Shown here: piece after piece, positions 36,874-42,801 of the stretch | Layout of the letters: each line of letters starts with the position of its first letter | Numbering within the stretch: the first letter of the stretch is position 1 | Assembly: GCA_003141715.1 (NCBI GenBank) | Contig: PLNF01000095.1 | Location: forward strand, 1 to 42,801 | Source of the DNA: Bacteroidales bacterium | GTDB lineage: Bacteria; Bacteroidota; Bacteroidia; Bacteroidales; VadinHA17 | Direction of reading: 5' to 3' | DNA length: 42,801 bases | The notes under the pieces: generated by a model | What the model was told of the DNA's origin: nothing | The model's input: the letters and a program-made list of their open reading frames with translations, nothing else | Databases searched by the model: none | Translations under genes and position numbers: made by a program

Positions 36874-38136
36874 TTAATTTGATTTAAATTTCTCTAAAAG
36901 ATCCTTCACAGCATCTTTGTGTACCATGAAGTCCATCATCTTCAGTTTTACGTAATCAGAAGAGAAGAAATAATAACCGAATTCACCGGCATTGGGGTCG
37001 TTGTTTCGTGAACCGGAACCCGAATCTTTTATCAGATACCAGTCCTTCCCATCCTTTTCGAGGTATCCCACCAGGTGCAAACCATGATCATCTGTTGTCG
37101 TCTCATTTGAGAACCTGAACTGCCGGGCATCATCGTTTATATAGGCTGAAGGAATATCAAAATCAGGGACAATTGCACATTGTGTCTGCCTGTCAAATCC
37201 GGGTTCAGATACGTCTCCACCAATACTTACGGTGTACCCGTTATGAACGACTTTTTTTAATGCCTCCATGAAAATATCAAGAGGAACATTACAATAATCT
37301 GAACTATGCCACCAGTTATCCGGTACTTTGTATTCCACGTGTTTATAAAATGGTTCCTGTTCATAAGAAAGAATGTCGACATAATCATCAGGATTGATGC
37401 GGATAACATCGTGAAGATACTGCTTCGGGTTCATCTTTTTCCCATCGACAATGATTTCTGAAGGAGGTTCTCCAATATAATGATTCATGATAGATTTTAT
37501 GGTTGCCACTGCAGCCTCTTCATCCCAAGCTGAATTAGCTTTTAACGACTGGAGGTAAGCTTTCATTTCTGTAATCATATCCTCATGATTATGGAATTTT
37601 CTGGAAACAGGTAACCCTGTATAGTCCGACTCCGGAATAATCCCATATTTTCCCCATGTACGTGTAACGGCATTTGCTTCAGAACCCTCATCAAAAGCGG
37701 AGTTACCTCTTTCCTGAATAAACCGGCGGGTCTTTTCCACATATTCCCAGTACACGGTATACATTTCAGAAAGTTTTACTTTCATTTTGTTAATCCTGTA
37801 AACCTCCGATTCAAGAAAAGAAGTGGTTGAAAAACACCAGCAGGTGTTTGTATTGCCTTGTGAAACAGGAGGATTATGCCATTGGTGATTTTTGTAAAGC
37901 TCCACTTTGTTGGGAAACTGGTAACCCGAAAGATCAACGCCAAATACCTTGTTCTCTTTTAAAGGAGTTATCTGTTCTTTAACTTCCCGGTCATCTTTCA
38001 GTATAGAATTCTGATAAAACCCCGGCTTTGGTATGGTAAAAATGGCTTTGTCTTTATTTTGTCCGTTAACCGGCATAAAAAGCACTAATCCTGTGATGAT
38101 CATGCCATATAAGTTTCTTAAATTCATTTTGTACAT
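36874..38136 (-). CDS. secreted papain-fold cysteine peptidase, aminopeptidase C/bleomycin hydrolase-like (420 aa)
   Basis: A signal peptide covers about residues 1-25; an alternative ATG at 38127 (Met4) would also work. The C1 active site is readable: oxyanion Gln93 and catalytic Cys99 in VSQGNTNTCWCFSTTSF, and His351 in TDDHGLHLVGY. The third active-site position, normally Asn in the IKNSWG motif, reads Asp371 in WYLIKDSGSGSRN. The length and long insert between Cys and His fit the bleomycin-hydrolase/aminopeptidase C group rather than papain proper. Those enzymes are usually cytoplasmic, so export is notable but known in Bacteroidota. It probably degrades peptides in the periplasm. It is the first gene of a two-gene unit with the 464-aa oxidoreductase (ten-base gap). 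No convincing promoter was seen; TTAATTTG (38206-38213, minus) is one mismatch off. Confidence 0.9.
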   Translation of the reverse strand: MYKMNLRNLYGMIITGLVLFMPVNGQNKDKAIFTIPKPGFYQNSILKDDREVKEQITPLKENKVFGVDLSGYQFPNKVELYKNHQWHNPPVSQGNTNTCWCFSTTSFLESEVYRINKMKVKLSEMYTVYWEYVEKTRRFIQERGNSAFDEGSEANAVTRTWGKYGIIPESDYTGLPVSRKFHNHEDMITEMKAYLQSLKANSAWDEEAAVATIKSIMNHYIGEPPSEIIVDGKKMNPKQYLHDVIRINPDDYVDILSYEQEPFYKHVEYKVPDNWWHSSDYCNVPLDIFMEALKKVVHNGYTVSIGGDVSEPGFDRQTQCAIVPDFDIPSAYINDDARQFRFSNETTTDDHGLHLVGYLEKDGKDWYLIKDSGSGSRNNDPNAGEFGYYFFSSDYVKLKMMDFMVHKDAVKDLLEKFKSN

Positions 38137-38443
38137 ATTTTAAGTTTTTAGGTTAATAAAATTAATGTTTTTAATGAAATCAACACTTCTTGTTCCATTG
38201 TTGGTCAAATTAATTGCATTGCCCTATTCGCTGGCCTTCACCTGCTTCCTGAGCCGCAATTATGGTTTTTGTAAAAGTATGAAATTTAATTTTCAGGATA
38301 AAGAGGATTAATATATAGTTAAGACAACTTTGCTCTTTATTGGTTAGATTTACTCTCGTAAAGCCTGAATCGGTACATAAGGTGCTTAAATTTTATCCTG
38401 CCAGTCCGGAAGGCAGGCAATACGAGTAACGATTTATCAAATT
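38137..38443. other. divergent intergenic region with no clear gene
   Basis: A 307-base AT-rich gap between the peptidase and CBM9-like genes. It holds a 48-codon frame (38165-38311, plus; MFLMKSTLLVPLLVKLIA) with a hydrophobic start but no other support. A CAACTTTG near-match to a -7 box is at 38325-38332, and a leader hairpin lies near its right end. Confidence 0.5.
38397..38417 (+). promoter_or_regulatory. leader hairpin before the CBM9-like gene
   Basis: CCTGCC pairs with GGCAGG around a nine-base loop (AGTCCGGAA), ending 26 bases before the ATG. It may be a dispersed palindrome rather than a regulator. Confidence 0.35.
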
Positions 38444-39187
38444 ATGAAAATGAGAAAAAATAGCTGTTCCGCACTTCTTGTCCTTTTTCTAATCATGGGA
38501 GTAAAATATGTTAATACCGGATTACTGGCAGCAAATTTGGACCATGATTCGGTTGTAATTAAAAAATGTCAGGATTTTAAGATAACCGGTGATGGGCTTT
38601 CCGACCCCTGGAAAAGCACCGTGTGGATAAACCTGGTTCAGCAGGATCCGAATACTTTGTCGTACAAGACTAGTGTTAAAGTCCTCTATTCTGAAACAGG
38701 AATCTATTTTCTTTTCAACTGTGAAGATAAAAAGCTGACCTCGACAATGAAAGCTGATAATCTGAATCTTTGGGAAGAAGATGTTGTTGAAGCTTTTCTC
38801 TGGACTGATGAAAATTTCCCGGTTTATTTCGAGTACGAACTTTCTCCGTTTAATTTCGAGTTGCCGATTATGGTACCTAATAATAAAGGAAATTTCCTGG
38901 GCTGGCTTCCCTGGCATTACGAAGGAGACAGAAGAACTCAACATGCCACAAGCGTTACAGGAGGCAGCATGGAAAGCGGAAGTACTATATCAGGGTGGAT
39001 TGCCGAGTTTTTTATTCCTTATAAATTGCTTACACCGTTAAGCAATGTACCCCCTGTATCGGGAACAAGATGGAGGGCAAATATGTATCGTATTGATTAT
39101 GATAATGGTGAAGTGGCTTATTGTTGGCAAAAAACAAGCAAAACTTTTCATGAGTATAATAAATTTGGGATATTTATTTTTGAATAA
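38444..39187 (+). CDS. secreted CBM9-like (carbohydrate-binding family 9-like) protein (247 aa)
   Basis: A signal peptide covers about residues 1-29 (ends TGLLA). The mature part is one beta-sandwich of the CBM9-like/DOMON-like type: VKVLYSETGIYFLFNCEDK, then LWEEDVVEAFLW, YFEYELSPFN, GWIAEFFIPYKLL, WRANMYRIDY and the closing HEYNKFGIFIFE. The EEDVVEAFL and W-RANMYRID motifs are typical of stand-alone members in Bacteroidota. CBM9 modules bind sugar chain ends; stand-alone members have no proven enzyme activity. Two starts (ATG at 38444 and 38450) are possible. It is divergent from the peptidase gene. Confidence 0.85.
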   Translation: MKMRKNSCSALLVLFLIMGVKYVNTGLLAANLDHDSVVIKKCQDFKITGDGLSDPWKSTVWINLVQQDPNTLSYKTSVKVLYSETGIYFLFNCEDKKLTSTMKADNLNLWEEDVVEAFLWTDENFPVYFEYELSPFNFELPIMVPNNKGNFLGWLPWHYEGDRRTQHATSVTGGSMESGSTISGWIAEFFIPYKLLTPLSNVPPVSGTRWRANMYRIDYDNGEVAYCWQKTSKTFHEYNKFGIFIFE

Positions 39188-39281
39188 AATATGGCATTTT
39201 ACTTATTGATCTCAAACAATAAACTCTCTGGTTTGTTTTTCTTATAAACGTCATTTTGAAAGGTTTCATAAGAAAATAAAA

Positions 39282-39312
39282 TTGCATTAAAATAAACTAA
39301 AGTTTAATTTTG
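39282..39312 (+). promoter_or_regulatory. promoter of the DUF4342 gene (TTG-N20-TAATTTTG)
   Basis: TTG at 39282-39284 and TAATTTTG at 39305-39312 are separated by exactly 20 bases, matching the Bacteroidota primary sigma-factor consensus. The ATG is 22 bases downstream of the -7 box. Confidence 0.65.
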
Positions 39313-39334
39313 ATATTAAATTAATTTAGTTACT

Positions 39335-39604
39335 ATGGAACAGAAAGAGAAATCAAATCATGAATCGTTTAGAGTTTCTGGTGATGAGATTTTATCAAAG
39401 GTCAAAGAGATAATTAAAGAAGGCAATGCCAGAAGGATAATTATTAAAAACGAAAAGGACGAGATCATCATGGAATTTCCCCTGACAATTGGTGCCATTG
39501 GAGTCGTTTTGGCTCCAATATTTGCGGCTGTTGGCACTTTAACTGCTCTTGCAACACATTGTACAATTGTAGTCGAAAAAAGAAATAGTGAGGAAGAAAA
39601 ATGA
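39335..39604 (+). CDS. DUF4342 domain protein (89 aa)
   Basis: The sequence matches the DUF4342 pattern: an N-terminal amphipathic helix (SGDEILSKVKEIIKEGNARR), a strand (IIIKNEKDEIIMEFPLTIG) and a hydrophobic segment (GVVLAPIFAAVGTLTALAT) that may touch or cross the membrane. The family is small and of unknown function, sometimes discussed with UBA-like helices. It has its own promoter directly upstream and is followed after 32 bases by the DUF2934 gene, so the two probably form a small operon. No signal peptide was seen. Confidence 0.8.
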   Translation: MEQKEKSNHESFRVSGDEILSKVKEIIKEGNARRIIIKNEKDEIIMEFPLTIGAIGVVLAPIFAAVGTLTALATHCTIVVEKRNSEEEK

Positions 39605-39636
39605 TTATTAAGTTTTAATTAAATAATATTGGAACG

Positions 39637-39858
39637 ATGAAAACAACTAAAGCAAAAACAGTAAGCAAAACAAAAAAAACTCCGGAAGCCGATAAACCAT
39701 TAAAGAAGACAAAAGTTACTGCTGGCAAATATGTACCCAGTGAAGAAGAGATACGCGAAAAAGCCAGGGAAATCTATTACGAACGTATCGCGCGTGGTGA
39801 GCATGGAACACCCGAAGATGACTGGCGTGAAGCAGAGGAACTTTTAAAAGGCTCCTGA
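39637..39858 (+). CDS. DUF2934 domain protein (73 aa)
   Basis: A Lys/Thr-rich, probably disordered head (residues 1-30) is followed by a DUF2934 core: SEEEIREKAREIYYERIARG, then GTPEDDWREAEELL. This is a short helical domain of unknown function, widespread in environmental bacteria and often in small stress-related or nucleic-acid-linked proteins. The basic head could bind DNA or RNA; that is inference. It is the second gene of the DUF4342 unit. Confidence 0.8.
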   Translation: MKTTKAKTVSKTKKTPEADKPLKKTKVTAGKYVPSEEEIREKAREIYYERIARGEHGTPEDDWREAEELLKGS

Positions 39859-39892
39859 TAATTTGAATGTTAAAACTCCGGGAAAATTTGAT

Positions 39893-40027
39893 CTAATTGA
39901 AGAAGAAGGTAGAAATGTAAGTGAATCCATTTTCACGTAACCACCAGCGAAAAGCTTTGGCAATCTTTCTTTTTTTTAATAAGACAACGCCATGCTCGTT
40001 TGATATAATCCGATAGACAGTTTTCAT
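39893..40027 (-). CDS. possible small basic protein (44 aa)
   Basis: An ATG frame reads MKTVYRIISNEHGVVLLKKR and continues through AKAFRWWLRENGFTYIS. It is basic and Trp-containing and lies 27 bases after the lysozyme-like gene on the same strand. The composition looks protein-like rather than random, but there is no known domain and only a poor ribosome site, so it may be spurious. Confidence 0.3.
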   Translation of the reverse strand: MKTVYRIISNEHGVVLLKKRKIAKAFRWWLRENGFTYISTFFFN

Positions 40028-40054
40028 AGCTGCTTTATTCTGCTTTCTTCTAAA

Positions 40055-40621
40055 TCAGTTCAGATCATAATTCCTAAATTTCTTTAGATAATCGAATATT
40101 GATGTTCCAAGAACATCTTTCTTGTTTATTCTTCCATTTGAATTCAGAAATTTCTCTAATGAACCTGCGCCACCCAGATGTGATGCAGCTATCATCCCTG
40201 ATTTCGTAATTATGACACCATTAATTGAATCCCCGATAAAATGTTCATAATCCGCCAGGATCAGAAGATTTACCCTTATCAGAGTCTTCAGAACTTCCAT
40301 TTGCAATTCCCTGGGGAAAATTCCGGGATTTGCTTTAAACTTCTTCAATGTTATTTTCCTGTATCCGAGACATTTTAAGGTAGATTCATCAAACTGCCAT
40401 TCACCGAAACAACCTATCCGGTTAATACATAACCAGTTATTCCCTGATTCGCTATAGCCAAGGTCATTTATAAACCTGGAGAATTCCGATTCATGATATT
40501 TCTCATTAACAAAATCTGATAACGATTTGAATTTAAGCATTCCCAGCTTAAAATCAATCTTCGGAGCGCCGCAGATATGAGAAATAAAAATAAACAGGAA
40601 TGTAAGAAATACTTTTCTCAT
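40055..40621 (-). CDS. secreted lysozyme-fold/transglycosylase-like protein (188 aa)
   Basis: A signal peptide covers about residues 1-18 (ends ISHICG). The rest follows the small lysozyme-fold pattern: a helix with a candidate catalytic Glu58 in LGYSESGNNW, then the glycine-rich turn GCFGEWQFDESTL and a late helix SGMIAASHLGGAGSLEKFL. Such proteins cleave or bind peptidoglycan in the periplasm. Glu58 is the only clear catalytic candidate, as in single-Glu lytic transglycosylases. A good promoter lies 55 bases upstream of the start codon. A possible 44-codon gene follows downstream. Confidence 0.8.
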   Translation of the reverse strand: MRKVFLTFLFIFISHICGAPKIDFKLGMLKFKSLSDFVNEKYHESEFSRFINDLGYSESGNNWLCINRIGCFGEWQFDESTLKCLGYRKITLKKFKANPGIFPRELQMEVLKTLIRVNLLILADYEHFIGDSINGVIITKSGMIAASHLGGAGSLEKFLNSNGRINKKDVLGTSIFDYLKKFRNYDLN

Positions 40622-41033
40622 GATTACACAGATTAAGAATTATATTCCTTCAATTAAAATGTTTAATTATCTATACAAAGTTAGACCTTGTATATACGGA
40701 AGTCAATCTCTGGAAACTCTGATCCGTGTTAAATGAGTCATTATTTTTTATGTTTCATCACAGAAAATCAGACGGTTAGTTAAAAGAATAAAGGATTAAT
40801 AAACAGATTATGTCGGTTCGTCAAAATGCAGTCAAAATTTACTAATAGTTTGGGTAAAATGCAGTTATTGAGATACATTGCAAAGAGATAAAACAAAGAT
40901 ATTCAGAGCTATATATAAATATGAAAATCTCTGATTCAGACTTTTTCCGTAAATTGAGAATTTGACCAAATATCAATTAATTTAGATAAAAAATCAGGCG
41001 TCTTTCCTATCCCCCTGAGTCCACATCTGTTTT
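40622..41033. other. 412-base intergenic region
   Basis: It contains the promoter of the lysozyme-like gene (40676-40706). Otherwise it is AT-rich with no frame worth reporting. A direct repeat AAAATGCAGT occurs at 40823 and 40856. The right part is the 3' flank of the Kelch gene; no clear terminator is visible. Confidence 0.5.
40676..40706 (-). promoter_or_regulatory. promoter of the lysozyme-like gene (TTG-N20-TAACTTTG)
   Basis: On the minus strand TTG (40706-40704) and TAACTTTG (40683-40676) are exactly 20 bases apart, the Bacteroidota consensus. The leader to the ATG at 40621 would be about 45-50 bases. Confidence 0.62.
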
Positions 41034-42152
41034 TCATTTCAAATTGAATACCTCGATGTCGACAGGATGATTCTGTTCAGGCTGGGCCTGTGGTCTGTTT
41101 CCTTGAGGCGGCATCCCCTGGGTTCCAGGTTTATTTGAAGGTGGCGGGCCATTGGGGTTTCCCTGAGGAGGTCCGCCGGGACCACCCGGACCGCCACCAG
41201 ATCCGCCAGCAGCATAAATTTTATTATTCAGGACTGCTGCTGCCATTCCGTTTCGGGCAAAATGCAGACTGTCGGTTTCCGTCCATTGATTTGAACCAGA
41301 CGGATCAAGGAAAAATGTATTTTTTTGTGGCGCGTTCCTCTCGGTTTCAGTTGCTCTTTCTCCCCCCATATAATAAAGTACATTGTTTAAATTCACTAAA
41401 TTGCCACCGCCACTTCCCAAAGTAAGCCTTGCTGAAAGAGTTGACCATCTGCCGGAAGAAAAGTCATAAACATCCACATCGAGGACTGTTTTTGCGAAAA
41501 ACTGCACTTTGTTTTCAGGATCCCGGAAACTTGTGTTCCTGCCACCCACCACATAAAATTTGTCCTTAATGACTGTTGCAAAGCAATGGTCCCTTATATG
41601 TGGTGCATCAGCCAAAACAGTCCATGTTTTTGTTTCAGGATCATAACAATCAAACAAATTATTGGTTCCACTGGAATGTCCATGCTTTATCCCTGCAATT
41701 AAATACAATTTACCTCGATATTCAGCGGCCCCTGCGCCAGCTCTTCTTCTGTCAGATGGAATTTCACCCCCCTTTTCCCATGTATTATTTTGGGTGTCAT
41801 AACTATAAACATTAGCCATAGGCACCTGATCCGGAAATCCTCCTCCAGAGAAAGCATCCAGAACATATATTTTATTATTATAGGCGACAGCCTGAAAATG
41901 ATGCATTATAACAGGTGCCTCAGCAAGTTTTGTCCATGTAAGTGAACCCGGATCAAGGCACTTTACCGGTGTAGTTACATCTCCGTCATTACCAACCAGA
42001 TACAATTTCCCGTTTACTGCTGCCATACCACATTCACTGCAATCTGGCACAGTGTTCACTGTTTTCACAACCTGCCAGTAACCTTGTTGCGCGTATACAC
42101 TATATAAACAAAACGATAAAAACAAAAAGGCTGAAACTGTTATTTTTTTCAT
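41034..42152 (-). CDS. secreted Kelch-repeat beta-propeller protein (372 aa)
   Basis: A signal peptide covers residues 1-22 (ends YSVYAQ). About six Kelch units follow, each with a strand such as KLYLVGN, KIYVLDA, KLYLIAG, KFYVVGG, VLYYMGG or KIYAAGG, and then a Y/F-D-x-x-x-x-x-W pattern (YDTQNNTWEKGG, YDPETKTWTVLAD), so a six-bladed propeller is likely. The last blade is split by a Gly/Pro/Gln/Asn-rich insert at about residues 316-363, after which the closing strand DIEVFNL resumes. Kelch propellers bind proteins or glycans; no catalytic residues can be assigned. It lies between two small lysozyme-like genes on the same strand. Confidence 0.88.
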   Translation of the reverse strand: MKKITVSAFLFLSFCLYSVYAQQGYWQVVKTVNTVPDCSECGMAAVNGKLYLVGNDGDVTTPVKCLDPGSLTWTKLAEAPVIMHHFQAVAYNNKIYVLDAFSGGGFPDQVPMANVYSYDTQNNTWEKGGEIPSDRRRAGAGAAEYRGKLYLIAGIKHGHSSGTNNLFDCYDPETKTWTVLADAPHIRDHCFATVIKDKFYVVGGRNTSFRDPENKVQFFAKTVLDVDVYDFSSGRWSTLSARLTLGSGGGNLVNLNNVLYYMGGERATETERNAPQKNTFFLDPSGSNQWTETDSLHFARNGMAAAVLNNKIYAAGGSGGGPGGPGGPPQGNPNGPPPSNKPGTQGMPPQGNRPQAQPEQNHPVDIEVFNLK

Positions 42153-42290
42153 TTTTAAATCATAATCACAAACATTAAAAATTACTGATTAAGGAAACTT
42201 GTTTTGACTGCACTGTTCAAGATTGCTGATGGAAATGAAGAAGCAAAAGATTAGACAATTCCATAATAGATGGAAGCTTACAGATCTCTT

Positions 42291-42713
42291 TTACAGGTAC
42301 TTTTTTATCCTGTGCCAGTAATTGGTTGTAAGATGGCCGGATCCATTCCATTTTCTGGCTATCTGTTCCAGATTATAAGGACCAACCTGATCGGCGTAGT
42401 ATAAAAAAATCTTTTCTGAAATTTCATAATTAAAAAGATCTTCCCTGGTATAGTTGATTCCTGTTCGTTTATTATAATCAATTAGTCTTATAGGACGTAT
42501 CTGAAAAATTCCTGCTGCTCCTTCCAAAGGATTGTAAGCCATGGTATCACCTTTTGTTTCTATCATTCCTACCGCAAAAGCCAGCATCTTATATGGTTCT
42601 ATCGGTGCCTGCTCAAAAATAGTAAATGATTTCATGCTGGGTGCTGAAAGCGGTAGTGAAAGGGATAACAATATAAAACAGATAATTTCTATTTTTTTTG
42701 CATTAATGTACAT
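42291..42713 (-). CDS. secreted SLT/lysozyme-like protein (140 aa)
   Basis: The ATG at 42713 gives a compact signal sequence (MYINAKKIEIICFILLSLSL). A longer frame begins at a TTG (42746) that lies in a TTTGCAT promoter-like string and is less likely. The mature part shows a lytic-transglycosylase-like core: candidate catalytic Glu52 in AVGMIETKGD, then the NPLEGAAGIFQIRPIRL turn and the helix EQIARKWNGSG. It is short for the family (the usual SLT domain is about 110-150 residues), so it is nearly a bare domain. It probably acts on or binds peptidoglycan in the periplasm. The Kelch gene lies 138 bases downstream. Confidence 0.8.
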   Translation of the reverse strand: MYINAKKIEIICFILLSLSLPLSAPSMKSFTIFEQAPIEPYKMLAFAVGMIETKGDTMAYNPLEGAAGIFQIRPIRLIDYNKRTGINYTREDLFNYEISEKIFLYYADQVGPYNLEQIARKWNGSGHLTTNYWHRIKKYL

Positions 42714-42801
42714 ACCAAAACGTTGAATAATTCTTATAAAATGCAAATCTGAAATTTTGTCTGTTAGTTAAAATTATTTAATATGAGTATCGGCAATCAT
42801 G

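Noticed and set aside
38165-38311. 48-codon frame with a hydrophobic start
   Set aside because: No ribosome site, no family, and a Cys/Phe-rich composition typical of chance frames in AT-rich DNA.
42714-42746. TTG start upstream of the small SLT-like protein
   Set aside because: The ATG at 42713 gives a better signal peptide, and the TTG is in a promoter-like string.

Overview
The window looks like a chromosome segment of a member of the Bacteroidota, probably an uncultured environmental Bacteroidales-like lineage. The evidence is AT-rich DNA, three giant proteins ending in a type IX secretion system (T9SS) type A sorting domain, promoters of the Bacteroidota form TTG-N20-TAnnTTTG, two FISUMP-domain proteins, a Reg_prop/Y_Y_Y sensor, and a general lack of Shine-Dalgarno sequences. 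No tRNA, rRNA, CRISPR array or intact mobile element was seen.

Layout. (1) 1-1459: 3' part of a TPR regulator-like gene with an in-frame stop near the window edge, then a small relic that looks like the core of a tyrosine recombinase. (2) 1452-23227, minus strand: a surface-protein cassette. Three giant secreted proteins (1610, 2198 and 1533 aa) carry FG-GAP/VCBS arrays, Fn3, PKD and Ig-like domains and a T9SS tail. Two are followed, 9 and 12 bases downstream, by paralogous outer-membrane beta-barrel proteins (634 and 640 aa). The second module continues into two small secreted proteins that appear to share a domain with the barrels. (3) 23441-32365: a repeat-rich FISUMP lipoprotein (minus), a secreted caspase-like protein followed by a propeller-sensor SpoIIE phosphatase (plus), and a second, short FISUMP protein (minus). 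(4) 32484-39187: two Tat-exported Gfo/Idh/MocA oxidoreductases, a periplasmic TIM-barrel epimerase-like protein, a papain-fold peptidase, a CBM9-like protein and a small beta-sandwich protein; this suggests extracytoplasmic sugar and protein processing. (5) 39335-42713: a DUF4342/DUF2934 pair, two small lysozyme-fold proteins and a Kelch propeller protein.

Working together. The clearest candidate for an undescribed system is the 1452-23227 cassette. All seven of its FG-GAP arrays contain exactly seven repeats by eye, so each probably folds as one seven-bladed propeller. The surface-protein/barrel pair occurs twice with almost the same spacing, which suggests that each barrel serves or anchors its upstream cargo. 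The C-terminal coding regions of two cargos are nearly identical over about 0.94 kb, pointing to recent duplication or gene conversion. The caspase/SpoIIE pair could be a signalling unit, but nothing in the sequence ties it to the cassette. All functions are read from motifs; no database search was run.
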